Made by a program: the position numbers and the translations under genes. The notes beneath the pieces were generated by a model. The model was not told the DNA's origin. It saw only the letters and a program-made list of their open reading frames with translations, and made no database searches. Shown here in pieces: positions 25,859-34,881 of a stretch of 64,000 nucleotides of DNA (position 1 is the first letter of the stretch; the number at the start of each line of letters is the position of its first letter). This DNA is from Candidatus Saccharimonadota bacterium (GTDB lineage Bacteria > Patescibacteriota > Saccharimonadia > Saccharimonadales > Saccharimonadaceae): contig JAFWNB010000004.1 in assembly GCA_017545505.1 (NCBI GenBank), positions 118,420 through 182,419 of the forward strand, in the 5' to 3' direction.

Positions 25859-28105
25859 TTAATTTGCAAGCGTAAAGGATCTTCCGGAAGGCGGAATAGC
25901 ATAATATGATTTTGTCTTACCGTAGAGACGAGAGGTGGTATTTGTAATTGCTCCTGTAGTCGTACCGTTATTGGTTTTTGGAATAGTAACGGACCAGGTG
26001 GTAGCGCTGAAGCCGGCAGAGTTGAACATTTGAGACATATTCCGGTTCACATTAGAAGTATCCCAATTGGATAAATCTAGATTAAAAGTAGTAGCGCTGT
26101 AGCCGGCAGAGTGGAACATGTCTCCTATAATTGTTACATTAGAAGTATTCCAATTTGAAAGGTCACCGACAGACCAGGTGGTGGCGCTGTAGCCGGCAGA
26201 GGAAAACATGCCAGACATGTCTGTGACACTAGAAGTATTCCAATTTGAAAGGTTACCAATAGACCAGGTGGTAGCGCTGTAGCCGGCGAATGAAAACATA
26301 CCAGACATAGTTGTTACACTGGAAGTGTTCCAGGAGGAGAGATTCAGATTAAAAGTGGTAGCGCTGTAGCCGGCAGAGCAGAACATGTTATACATTCTTG
26401 TCACACTAGAAGTATTCCAATTTGAAAGATTACCGACAGACCAGGTGGTGGCGCTGTAGCCGGCAAAATAAAACATGCCAGACATGTCTGTGACACTAGA
26501 AGTATTCCAATTTGAAAGGTTACCAATAGACCAGGTGGAGGCGCTGTAGCCGGCGGATGAAAACATGTCAGACATATTTGTTACACTAGAGGTATTCCAG
26601 GAATGAAGGTCGCCTACGGACCAGATGGCGGCGTAGTGACCTGTTTGTTTGAATAATCCAGACATATCTGTAACTTTTGAAGTATCCCAAGAAGAAAGAT
26701 CACCAACAGACCAGGTGGTAGCGGATTGGCCAGCACCGAAAAACATGAAAGACATGTTCGTCACACTAGAAGTATTCCAGGAGGAGAGATCTAAGCTAAA
26801 AGTAGAGACACTTTGACCGGCATAACTGAACATTTCAGACATATTCGTAACTTTTGAAGTGTCCCAAGAAGAAAGATCACCAACGGACCAGGCGGTAGAA
26901 ATATTGGTACCAGTCCAGGAAAACATGCTAGACATGTCTGTGACACTAGAAGTATTCCAATTTGAAAGGTCACCGACAGACCAGGTGGTAGCATAATATC
27001 CGGCAAAGTAAAACATGCTAGACATATTTGTTACACTAGTGGTGTTCCAAGAGGAGAGATTTGGAGTAAAAGTAGTAGCATTGTAGCCGGCATAGGCAAA
27101 CATCCAAAACATATTTGTTACATTATCTGTTTTTAGACCAGACAAATCCCATGATTCTACATATTCGAGAAAAGCAAACCAAGCACTAGTAGAAGTTGGA
27201 GCTACGACTCCGCTTACTACTACATTTTTAATTTGATTAGCATATGAATACCAAGGCGTATTCGGGGTCCCTTCTTCTTCATCGAATGTATATCCATCAA
27301 TGGCTACCGGTCCACTAGCTACTGCTCCAGATGTAATATCGGAATCACTTATAGTTAGAGTATAATTATCTGCACTACCAGTAATTGCATAGTATAAGTT
27401 TTTAGAAACTGGGACTGGGGCGGGAGCACTATGTGGATGGATAAGTGTATATATCACCTTACCAGCGTATGTATCAGAAGATTGTGTAGAAGAAACAAAA
27501 GCAGCATAAGTAGTAGTTAAAGTTGAGCCAACTGCAGAACTTCCGATATCGGTAGCAGAAGTCCTATAGGCTACTTTGGTGTATTCGTTTGGCACTGCTG
27601 CATAGGCAGAAAAATCTGGATCTCCAGTTTGCCTTGTAGTATCAGCGTTGCTGCCTGCAATTATAATTGGATAAGTCGCACTAGCATTAGTAGCCAATTT
27701 CATAGCCCAGTTTGATGTAGAGCCAGATGTAGCGGTGCCAGTACTAATAGTTTGACTAGTATTTGCTCCTACTAGTTTATTGCTGTTGGTTTCTCCTATG
27801 GATTCGCCGGTGTATCCTGCTGCGTAGATAGCAAAGCCATTACTATCGTTGCAGATGGCTTTTAATGTAGTAATACCAATATCACCTTTATAGGTGCCTG
27901 GGTTAACAGTATCAGTGTGCGAGGTCATACCGGTACCGGAAAGAGTGCAAGATATTGGCACCTCTACTGACACATCATCTATAACAGTATCATTATCCGC
28001 AGACACAGTTGATGAGGCTAGAAAAAGACTTGAAGAAATTACAAAACTAACCAAAAAAAATGTTATATTCAAAGCGTAGTGTAATTTTGTCTTACGTATG
28101 TCCAC
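25859..28105 (-). CDS. BspA-like surface protein with 13 DUF285-type repeats
   Basis: A 748-residue secreted protein. The N-terminus has a basic stretch and a hydrophobic core ending in SSTVSA, a signal peptide. A beta-rich region of about 220 residues follows, then 13 repeats of about 32 residues with the core LSxWNTSSVTxMSxMF and a linker of the type AGYSATTWSVGD. This matches BspA-like/DUF285 repeats of bacterial surface adhesins. The C-terminus lacks a visible anchor. The start is GTG 28105 with no good ribosome binding site or -10 box, 23 bases behind the helicase gene. Expression may be low or coupled; adhesion is inference from the family. Confidence 0.88.
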   Translation of the reverse strand: MDIRKTKLHYALNITFFLVSFVISSSLFLASSTVSADNDTVIDDVSVEVPISCTLSGTGMTSHTDTVNPGTYKGDIGITTLKAICNDSNGFAIYAAGYTGESIGETNSNKLVGANTSQTISTGTATSGSTSNWAMKLATNASATYPIIIAGSNADTTRQTGDPDFSAYAAVPNEYTKVAYRTSATDIGSSAVGSTLTTTYAAFVSSTQSSDTYAGKVIYTLIHPHSAPAPVPVSKNLYYAITGSADNYTLTISDSDITSGAVASGPVAIDGYTFDEEEGTPNTPWYSYANQIKNVVVSGVVAPTSTSAWFAFLEYVESWDLSGLKTDNVTNMFWMFAYAGYNATTFTPNLSSWNTTSVTNMSSMFYFAGYYATTWSVGDLSNWNTSSVTDMSSMFSWTGTNISTAWSVGDLSSWDTSKVTNMSEMFSYAGQSVSTFSLDLSSWNTSSVTNMSFMFFGAGQSATTWSVGDLSSWDTSKVTDMSGLFKQTGHYAAIWSVGDLHSWNTSSVTNMSDMFSSAGYSASTWSIGNLSNWNTSSVTDMSGMFYFAGYSATTWSVGNLSNWNTSSVTRMYNMFCSAGYSATTFNLNLSSWNTSSVTTMSGMFSFAGYSATTWSIGNLSNWNTSSVTDMSGMFSSAGYSATTWSVGDLSNWNTSNVTIIGDMFHSAGYSATTFNLDLSNWDTSNVNRNMSQMFNSAGFSATTWSVTIPKTNNGTTTGAITNTTSRLYGKTKSYYAIPPSGRSFTLAN
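25990..27130 (-). repeat. Tandem coding repeats of the BspA-like protein
   Basis: Thirteen units of roughly 90-105 bases coding for the DUF285-type repeats. Neighbouring units differ by substitutions, with some linkers nearly identical, which allows recombination and change of unit number. Confidence 0.9.
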
Positions 28106-28128
28106 CGGTTTGAATCGTAAATAATTAA

Positions 28129-30126
28129 TTATTCAAAAACTGGTACATCTTCTGGAAAAGGATCAAAATCGTCAAAATCCGTGAAGCCATCACTGTCCAC
28201 ATCTTTATAGCCAGACGAACCATATGGATTATACCCTAATTCGATTAAAAATCTAGAAGGCGCATTATAACTTCTTGAACCATACGAAAAACGGCTCATC
28301 GCATAAGTCAAAAATAGTCTTTGCATGGCTCTCGTCATACCAACATAAGCTAATCTTCTTTCTTCTTCCAATTCTTCTCCGTCATCAAAAACTCTTGTTC
28401 CCGGAAATAGCCCTTCCTCCATGCCCACCATAAATACCACTGGAAACTCTAGGCCCTTCGCTGCATGTATAGTCATTAGTGTTACTGAATTTTTCGTAGA
28501 TGCTTCATCCGCTGAAGACATCAAAGTGGCATCGGCTAGAAAATCTTCGAGGTTTTCATATTGTAATGAATTAGCCACCAATACTTCTAAGTTTCCCATT
28601 CTGTCTTCTGATGCAGGAGTACCATCGTCCGTCATTTTTTTGAAGTCAAAATACTCTATTATACTTTTAACTGTTTCGCTTGGATTAGCTTCTGGCAAAG
28701 TTTTTTTCAAGAAATTCACAAGTCTCAAAAAACCATTTTTAGCTTTTCCGGCTTTTAAAACTTCTGGAAGATCTGGATCCAGTAATGGTTTTGAACCATC
28801 CATTGAATCTATGGCCGACAATATTCTATTTAGGGACGCTTCACCTACGCCACTTAAAACATTAGAGACCACTCGCGCTAAACTAACTTTATCGCGTTGA
28901 TTGACTATTATTTTTAAGACTGCTAAAACATCTTTAATTTCTTTGCGATCATAAAATCTTACCCCACCTACGATTTTGTATGGAATATGCATATCGATAA
29001 AGGCTTTTTCGAAAGCGTATGACTGTGCGTTCGTGCGATACAAAACAGCAAAGTCGCTAAAATCAGGATAGTCCTTTTGCATATTCAAAATTTTGAGTGC
29101 TACAAAATTTGCTTCTGCATTTTCGTCTTGCAATGATTCAATATCTACTGGTTCACCCTGACCGGCTTCAGTAAATAGTGTTTTTTCGGTACGTTTTTTA
29201 TTCTCGTTAATAATCTTTTGCGATGCCGCGAGAATACTACCAGTGCTACGATAGTTTTGTTCAAGTTTAATAACTTTTGCGCCAGGAAAATCTCGTTCAA
29301 AATTTAAAATATTAGTAAAATCTGCGCCGCGCCAAGAATAAATTGACTGCCAATCATCGCCTACTACACAAATATTTCGTTCATCATTGGTAAGAAGTTT
29401 GACAATATTATATTGGATTACGTTAGTGTCCTGATATTCATCTATTAAGATATGCTGGAATTTTTCTTGCCATTTTTTACGAATTTCTGGGTGGCGAGCG
29501 AAGAGTTCGAGTTCATATAATAATAAATCATCAAAATCTAATGCCTCCGCTTTTCTTTTTTCGGATTCGTACTTATGAAAAATTTTAGCGATTTGCCTTT
29601 GACTTGGGTAAAGTGCCGTCATTTCATATTCTTCTGGGCCATTACCTTTGTTTTTTTCGCTAGAAATAATTGACTGGATTGATTTTGGTTTTAGTTGCTT
29701 ATTGTCGGTTAGTTTTAAATCCTTCATTATTCTGCGAATCAAAGACACCTGGTCGTCGGTATCATATATTACGAAATTTTTATCAAGCCCAATGATGTCT
29801 GCTTCGATTCTTAAAATTTTTACAGCAATGCCGTGAAACGTGCCCATGTAAGGCATAAATGAGCGTGGAACTTGTTGTGAGGATAGTTCCTCGCTGTGCC
29901 CCAACAAACTCCATAATCTTCCTCGCATTTCATTTGCTGCCTTATTGGTAAAAGTAACGGCGAGGATATGCGAAGGTTGCACGCCGTGTGCGATTAAATT
30001 TGCGATGCGATGAGTGAGAGTTTTGGTTTTGCCTGAACCTGCTCCAGCCAAAATTAATACTGGCCCGCTTAAAGTTTCTACCGCTTCTTTTTGCTGCGGA
30101 TTTAATCCCTCTAGAATTTTGTCCAT
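28129..30126 (-). CDS. pcrA: UvrD/PcrA-type superfamily 1 DNA helicase
   Basis: A 665-residue 3'-5' DNA helicase involved in excision repair and displacement of proteins from DNA. Motif I is LAGAGSGKT, motif II LIDEYQDTN, motif III VVGDDWQSIYSWRGA, motif IV region EQNYRS, and motif VI LAYVGMTRA. The start ATG lies six bases after TGATATAAT, so the mRNA is probably leaderless. It is somewhat shorter than PcrA, lacking the long C-terminal tail, and ends in an acidic DSDGFTDFDDFDPFPED stretch. UvrD rather than PcrA is equally possible; the symbol is tentative. Confidence 0.92.
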   Translation of the reverse strand: MDKILEGLNPQQKEAVETLSGPVLILAGAGSGKTKTLTHRIANLIAHGVQPSHILAVTFTNKAANEMRGRLWSLLGHSEELSSQQVPRSFMPYMGTFHGIAVKILRIEADIIGLDKNFVIYDTDDQVSLIRRIMKDLKLTDNKQLKPKSIQSIISSEKNKGNGPEEYEMTALYPSQRQIAKIFHKYESEKRKAEALDFDDLLLYELELFARHPEIRKKWQEKFQHILIDEYQDTNVIQYNIVKLLTNDERNICVVGDDWQSIYSWRGADFTNILNFERDFPGAKVIKLEQNYRSTGSILAASQKIINENKKRTEKTLFTEAGQGEPVDIESLQDENAEANFVALKILNMQKDYPDFSDFAVLYRTNAQSYAFEKAFIDMHIPYKIVGGVRFYDRKEIKDVLAVLKIIVNQRDKVSLARVVSNVLSGVGEASLNRILSAIDSMDGSKPLLDPDLPEVLKAGKAKNGFLRLVNFLKKTLPEANPSETVKSIIEYFDFKKMTDDGTPASEDRMGNLEVLVANSLQYENLEDFLADATLMSSADEASTKNSVTLMTIHAAKGLEFPVVFMVGMEEGLFPGTRVFDDGEELEEERRLAYVGMTRAMQRLFLTYAMSRFSYGSRSYNAPSRFLIELGYNPYGSSGYKDVDSDGFTDFDDFDPFPEDVPVFE

Positions 30127-30132
30127 AATTGT

Positions 30133-30141
30133 ATTATATCA
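30133..30141 (-). promoter_or_regulatory. Extended -10 promoter, leaderless, for the helicase gene
   Basis: TGATATAAT, six bases (acaatt), ATG at 30126. Confidence 0.7.
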
Positions 30142-30153
30142 GATATATTTAGC

Positions 30154-31704
30154 TTAAATTCCGGTTAATGGCACAATGTCAGCGCCTAAATGTCTTAAGC
30201 GCGCGGCAAAATCTTGGTAACCGCGGTTAATCGTATATATATTTCGAAGAATTGATGTCCCTGGGGCCGCAAGCATCGCAAGTAAAACTACTACTGCAGG
30301 ACGAAGAGCTTGTGGTGCAGTTAAGTCTGAAGGACGGAAATTTGTAGGACCTTCAATATAGACACGATGTGCATCCAAAAGCTCAACTTTTACATTTAAG
30401 TTTGACAACTCTGTAATATAGACAGCACGATTTTCAAAAACCCAGTCATGAATTAGAGTACGACCTTTTGCAACTGCCGCAATTACCGAGAAGAAGGGCA
30501 GGTTGTCAATGTTTAATCCCGGGAAAGGCATAGGGTGGATTTTATCTACCGGCGCGATTAGTTCTGATTTTTTAATCGTTAGGTCTACTAATCTCGTACG
30601 ATTATTGGCCGATAAATACTCAGCGGTTTTTTCAAATTTTGCGTTCATATTTTTAAGGATTTCTAATTCGATTTCTAAGAACTCAATCGGTGCACGAGTA
30701 ATTGTAATTTCGGAATTTGTAACTAAAGCCGCCGCGATAAAACTCATAGCTTCAATAGGATCTTCCGAAATACTATATTCGACATCTTCGTTAATTCTGG
30801 AACGCCCATGAACTATTAGTCTTGTAGTGCCGACGCCTTCTATTTTGACGCCGAGTTTTTCTAAGAAGAAGCAAACGTCTTGAACCATGTAGTTAGAAGA
30901 AGCGCCAATAATCGTTGTCTTACCAGGATTAAGTGCAGCCGCCATCAATACGTTTTCTGTTACGGTGTCACCGCGTTCAGTTAAAACAATATATCGATCA
31001 GATTTGTCGCGAAGAATTTCTTGTTTAACTTGGACTTCATAAAAACCGCTGTTGCACTCCGCATCGACTTCAAGCCCGAATGTTTCTAGGGCTTTTAAGT
31101 GCGGTTCGACCGTGCGCGTACCAAGCGAACAACCCCCAGCATATGGCAGCCTAAATTCCTTTAATTTGTGAAGTAGCGGGCCTAAAAACATGATAATAGA
31201 GCGCGTTCTGCGGGCTGCTTCGATATCTAACTCTTCTAATCTTAATTCGCGTGGTGATATAATTTCTAAGTCTCTGTGACGGTTTTGCCAATGACATTTA
31301 ACACCAATAGATTCGAGTACTTCAATAATCCTAAATACTTCTTCGATGCGAGCAACGCGATGAAGGACGGTTTTTCCTTCATTCAATAATGAGGCACAGA
31401 GTAAACCTACAGCGGCGTTCTTCGATGTATTAATTGTGATTTCTCCACTTAGTTCTTTGCCACCACGAATACGAAAACTTTGCGAAACTGTATCATTTAT
31501 AGAGAGGATTTGCGTGTCAAAAGCCTCGGATATTTTCTTAACCATTTCTAGAGAAATGTTTTGCCTGCCTTTTTCTATACGATGAATTGCAGACTGGCTG
31601 GAGCCAACTTTTTCGGCTAGCTCTCCCTGAGTCCATCCCTTTTCATTACGCAAATGTTCGATTGTTTCACCAATCACTTGTTGATAAGTTTTAGGATTTT
31701 TCAT
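30154..31704 (-). CDS. murA: UDP-N-acetylglucosamine 1-carboxyvinyltransferase with N-terminal XRE helix-turn-helix domain
   Basis: A 516-residue fusion. Residues ~8-62 form an XRE/Cro-type helix-turn-helix (IEHLRNEKGWTQGELAEKVG, SSQSAIHRIEKGRQ). Residues ~80-516 form MurA, which transfers enolpyruvate to UDP-GlcNAc as the first committed step of peptidoglycan synthesis. SKNAAVGLL near the domain start and GGCSLGTRTVEPHL with the catalytic cysteine mark an active EPT fold. The two domains are read in one frame, with no sign of a frameshift. The fusion suggests that the enzyme binds DNA or senses its own product. The start is leaderless (seven bases after TGATATAAT). Confidence 0.9.
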   Translation of the reverse strand: MKNPKTYQQVIGETIEHLRNEKGWTQGELAEKVGSSQSAIHRIEKGRQNISLEMVKKISEAFDTQILSINDTVSQSFRIRGGKELSGEITINTSKNAAVGLLCASLLNEGKTVLHRVARIEEVFRIIEVLESIGVKCHWQNRHRDLEIISPRELRLEELDIEAARRTRSIIMFLGPLLHKLKEFRLPYAGGCSLGTRTVEPHLKALETFGLEVDAECNSGFYEVQVKQEILRDKSDRYIVLTERGDTVTENVLMAAALNPGKTTIIGASSNYMVQDVCFFLEKLGVKIEGVGTTRLIVHGRSRINEDVEYSISEDPIEAMSFIAAALVTNSEITITRAPIEFLEIELEILKNMNAKFEKTAEYLSANNRTRLVDLTIKKSELIAPVDKIHPMPFPGLNIDNLPFFSVIAAVAKGRTLIHDWVFENRAVYITELSNLNVKVELLDAHRVYIEGPTNFRPSDLTAPQALRPAVVVLLAMLAAPGTSILRNIYTINRGYQDFAARLRHLGADIVPLTGI

Positions 31705-31711
31705 GATTTTT

Positions 31712-31720
31712 ATTATATCA
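31712..31720 (-). promoter_or_regulatory. Extended -10 promoter, leaderless, for murA
   Basis: TGATATAAT, seven bases, ATG at 31704. It shares a 60-base divergent region with the pgk promoter. Confidence 0.65.
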
Positions 31721-31749
31721 CACGATGAATATATGTAAAGCTTGTTTCG

Positions 31750-31758
31750 TGCTATAAT
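31750..31758 (+). promoter_or_regulatory. Extended -10 promoter, leaderless, for pgk
   Basis: TGCTATAAT, six bases (gataat), ATG at 31765. Confidence 0.7.
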
Positions 31759-31764
31759 GATAAT

Positions 31765-32817
31765 ATGAAAACAATAAATGATATTGACTTAAATAATAAG
31801 ACTGTATTGGTGCGTGTTGATTATAATGTTCCAATTAAGGATGGAAAAATTACTGATAATTTGCGAATTCGTGCTAGCTTACCAACGTTGGAACTCCTCA
31901 GAAAAAAAGGCGCTAAAAAAATAGTATTAATATCTCATTTGGGCCGCCCGGAAGGCAAAAACGTCGATCTCACGCTTAAGCCCATCGCAAAAGAGCTTTC
32001 AAAATTAATATCAAATGTCAGCTTTGTTGACGAAATATACGGAAGTAAGGTAACGTCTGCCACTCAATCGCTTCCGGATGGAGGAATTCTTTTACTAGAA
32101 AACTTGCGTTTTAATGATGGCGAAGAAGGTAATTCTAAAGATTTTATTAAAAGTATTATTGATGCTACTGGCGCAGAGCTGTATATACAAGATGGCTTCG
32201 CCGTAGCTCATCGCGCACACGCTTCAACTGATGCAGTAAAAAACTATTTGCCAGTTTATGCTGGGTTATTAGTAGAAAAAGAAATCAAAAATCTCGAAAA
32301 AATTATCAAGAATCCAGCCAAACCAGTTCTCTTGATAATTGGTGGAGCAAAAGTTGAAGATAAACAACCTTTAATTGAAAAATTCTTAGATCAAGCCGAC
32401 CAAATAGTGGTGGGTGGTAAAATTGCAGCCGATGGCTACAAAACTGACAATAAAAAAATCTATGTCGCAGAAGATTTTGACGAGAACGCCGCGGGAGATA
32501 AACTCGATATTGGGCCTGTTTCTACTGCAAAAATTGCAGGCTTCATTACGGACGCAAAAACCATTATATGGAATGGACTTTTGGGCTACGCAGAAGACCC
32601 AGCCTATGCTACATCTTCTACGATTGTGGCTGATTTGATTGGCGAAAAATCGGATAGTGAAACCGTGATCTGCGGTGGCGATACGACGGGTTTCGTAGAA
32701 AACTTAATGGAACATCATAAAAACTTGAGTTATTCCCTGGTTTCAACAGGTGGTGGCGCAGCGCTTGAGTTTTTACTCGGCAAGGAGTTACCTGGTATTA
32801 AAGCTATACATTCCTAA
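31765..32817 (+). CDS. pgk: Phosphoglycerate kinase (short form)
   Basis: A 350-residue enzyme that makes ATP from 1,3-bisphosphoglycerate. VLVRVDYNVP, the substrate-binding SHLGRPEG, LLLENLRF, IIGGAKVEDK, the nucleotide-loop WNGLLG and GGGDT-equivalent ICGGDTTGFVE, and STGGGAALEFLLG are all visible. It is about 40-50 residues shorter than common bacterial Pgk; the missing part is the loop region after IVVGGKIA. Core catalytic residues appear kept. It converges on pyk with a 14-base overlap. Confidence 0.95.
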   Translation: MKTINDIDLNNKTVLVRVDYNVPIKDGKITDNLRIRASLPTLELLRKKGAKKIVLISHLGRPEGKNVDLTLKPIAKELSKLISNVSFVDEIYGSKVTSATQSLPDGGILLLENLRFNDGEEGNSKDFIKSIIDATGAELYIQDGFAVAHRAHASTDAVKNYLPVYAGLLVEKEIKNLEKIIKNPAKPVLLIIGGAKVEDKQPLIEKFLDQADQIVVGGKIAADGYKTDNKKIYVAEDFDENAAGDKLDIGPVSTAKIAGFITDAKTIIWNGLLGYAEDPAYATSSTIVADLIGEKSDSETVICGGDTTGFVENLMEHHKNLSYSLVSTGGGAALEFLLGKELPGIKAIHS

Positions 32818-34237
32818 CTTTTATTGTATCGGTACCAAATTTATCTTTATCCCCTGATACTAAAACTACGAGTAGGTCTTTTTGACCATCTTTAGTTTGT
32901 AAATATCCAGAGGTTTTTAGTTCTTTTACTAGGTCAAGGCCGAATTCCTCGGAATATGGCCGACAAAAGGCTGAGTTTGCATATATTAACGCGAGTTGGT
33001 TGGCTACTTTTTGATTTGATGTCACTGTTAAAATCGGTAAATTTGGGCGCTCGGCAGCCATTGCAAAAGAAGTGGCGCCAGATGCAGTTTGACAGATTAT
33101 AGCGTCGGCCTCAATTTCTTCTGCTAGTCTAGCAGTGGCGTTGGAGATTGCATTATATATTTCAAACTCTTCACTTGTTGGTAACTTATTTATAGTGGCA
33201 ACACGCGAATGATTCTGGGTGAATAAAATAACTTTTTTCATTTCTTTGACAGTTTCTAATGGATACTTACCGACGGCCGTTTCATCCGAAAGCATCACGG
33301 CATCGGTACCTTGCACAACTGCCGTTGAAATATCTGATACTTCAGCCCTCGTTGGTTCGGGATTCTCTACCATAGAGCTTAACATCTGAGTTGCCACAAT
33401 ACAAAGTTTAGCGTGCTCACGGCAAAGTGCGATAAGCTTTCGCTGGACAATTGGCACAACTTCTGCGCCAGCCTCGACTGCCATATCACCACGAGCGACC
33501 ATGATTCCGTCAGAAGCTTTAACTATTGCTTCTAGATTTTGTTCGCTGGAAATTGCTTTTTTTGTTTCGATTTTAGCTATAACTTTTGCGCGCGAACCAT
33601 ACGACAACAACAATTGTTTTAGCTTTAAAATATCATTGGCTGTTTGTACAAAAGAAAGTGAAACATAATCATAATCACAGTTTGCACCGTATTCTACATC
33701 CGCTAAATCTTTCGGGGTAAGAATATCGCCGCCAAAATCTGTATCGGGAAGATTAATACCTTTTTTCGACATAACAAAGCCATCATTTAGAATTTTTGCC
33801 TTAATGGCCGTTTCGGATACAATATCTATAATTTCAGCTTTAATTTTGCCATCAAACATCGAGAGCGGCTCGCCGATTTTGACTTTTTCCGCTAAATTAT
33901 ATTGCACCGGAATCGTCAATCCGCCATCATACTCAAATTCTTTTGATTCTAAAATGATTTCATCACCTTCTTTTAACTCTAAACGATTGTCTTTTATGAC
34001 ACCGAGGCGAATTTTAGGGCCTTGCAAATCTTGTAAAATCGCAACACTCTTTCCTTTCTTTTTGGCAGCTTCACGAATCCATTTTATTTGTTGATCACGC
34101 TCTTCATTTGAACCGTGAGAACAATTGAGCCTACAGCCATTAACACCAGCCATAATGATATCTTCTATCATTTCCTTTGTATTGGTTGCTGGTCCGATTG
34201 TAGCAAGAATTTTCGTGCGTTTAAAGAATTTGCTCAT
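32804..34237 (-). CDS. pyk: Pyruvate kinase
   Basis: A 477-residue enzyme that converts phosphoenolpyruvate and ADP to pyruvate and ATP. TKILATIGPA at the N-terminus, CRLNCSHG, the metal/substrate stretch VIAKIETKKAI, and GIMVARGDMAVE are the family landmarks; the C-terminal allosteric domain is present (ICQTASGATSFAMAAERP). Length is normal. The ATG stands six bases after TGTTAAGAT, a weaker form of the leaderless promoter plan. The 3' end overlaps pgk, which converges on it. Confidence 0.97.
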   Translation of the reverse strand: MSKFFKRTKILATIGPATNTKEMIEDIIMAGVNGCRLNCSHGSNEERDQQIKWIREAAKKKGKSVAILQDLQGPKIRLGVIKDNRLELKEGDEIILESKEFEYDGGLTIPVQYNLAEKVKIGEPLSMFDGKIKAEIIDIVSETAIKAKILNDGFVMSKKGINLPDTDFGGDILTPKDLADVEYGANCDYDYVSLSFVQTANDILKLKQLLLSYGSRAKVIAKIETKKAISSEQNLEAIVKASDGIMVARGDMAVEAGAEVVPIVQRKLIALCREHAKLCIVATQMLSSMVENPEPTRAEVSDISTAVVQGTDAVMLSDETAVGKYPLETVKEMKKVILFTQNHSRVATINKLPTSEEFEIYNAISNATARLAEEIEADAIICQTASGATSFAMAAERPNLPILTVTSNQKVANQLALIYANSAFCRPYSEEFGLDLVKELKTSGYLQTKDGQKDLLVVLVSGDKDKFGTDTIKVRNV

Positions 34238-34243
34238 GCTTAT

Positions 34244-34252
34244 ATCTTAACA
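34244..34252 (-). promoter_or_regulatory. Probable extended -10 promoter, leaderless, for pyk
   Basis: TGTTAAGAT, six bases (ataagc), ATG at 34237. The -10 box departs from consensus. Confidence 0.5.
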
Positions 34253-34266
34253 TATTTTAATGCTTA

Positions 34267-34275
34267 TGGTAATAT
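34267..34275 (+). promoter_or_regulatory. Probable extended -10 promoter, leaderless, for the 166-residue gene
   Basis: TGGTAATAT, six bases (tattat), ATG at 34282. Confidence 0.5.
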
Positions 34276-34281
34276 TATTAT

Positions 34282-34782
34282 ATGGTGAAGAAAAAAAATA
34301 AAATTAGCTACATTATCCCGAGTAAAAAGAATACTAAAAAAACTCAGAGTAAGAACAATAAAGGTTTTTGGGGTAGACTTTCTGGAATTCAAAGATTAAT
34401 TATTGGTATTATTGTATGTGCAATTATTATTGTTTTAGCCGCACTAGCATGCTCTTTTGTTTTCAGACCGGAAAATACCGTAAAATCAAAGATTGATAAC
34501 CTTGCTTCTGATTATTATGAAAACTTCTTTTATGAAAGAATCGTTGAGTCAAATAATAGCGATGATGCAGTAAAAAAAGTGGTTAGCGAGTATAAAGATA
34601 CCGGATTGACTCCAGTTTCACTGCGGCAATTAGTTTTGCATGATACGCAAAAGAATTTTGAAATCGGAAAATATCTAAAAAACTATTGCGACGAAAATAA
34701 TACTGTAGCTAAGTTTTATCCAGAAGAACCATTTGATAAAACATCATATAGTATAGAATATACTTATTCTTGCGAATTCTAA
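34282..34782 (+). CDS. Membrane-anchored protein of unknown function
   Basis: A 166-residue protein. The first ~50 residues are strongly basic (MVKKKNKISYIIPSKKN...), followed by one hydrophobic span (LIIGIIVCAIIIVLAALAC) and an extracytoplasmic domain of about 90 residues with two cysteines near the C-terminus (NYCDEN and YTYSCEF) that could form a disulfide. I do not recognise a family. It stands alone between pyk and tRNA-Glu, with a probable leaderless promoter. Confidence 0.7.
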   Translation: MVKKKNKISYIIPSKKNTKKTQSKNNKGFWGRLSGIQRLIIGIIVCAIIIVLAALACSFVFRPENTVKSKIDNLASDYYENFFYERIVESNNSDDAVKKVVSEYKDTGLTPVSLRQLVLHDTQKNFEIGKYLKNYCDENNTVAKFYPEEPFDKTSYSIEYTYSCEF

Positions 34783-34806
34783 GATAATTTGATATAATCA
34801 ATTCGT

Positions 34807-34881
34807 GGTCTCGTAGTATAACGGTTAGTACATCGGGTTTTCATCCCGACAACGCGAGTTCGACTCTCGCCGAGATCACCA
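34807..34881 (+). tRNA. tRNA-Glu (anticodon UUC)
   Basis: Acceptor GGTCTCG/CGAGATC, anticodon loop TTTTCAT, T-loop TTCGACT and encoded CCA. TGATATAAT lies just upstream. Its 3' end is the integration target of the mobile element to the right; the first six bases of the 71-bp repeat are its TCACCA end. Confidence 0.95.

Noticed and set aside
25990..27130. Regularly spaced DNA repeats that could suggest a CRISPR array
   Set aside because: Units are coding, about 90-105 bases, translate to BspA-like repeats and lack constant repeat/variable spacer structure.
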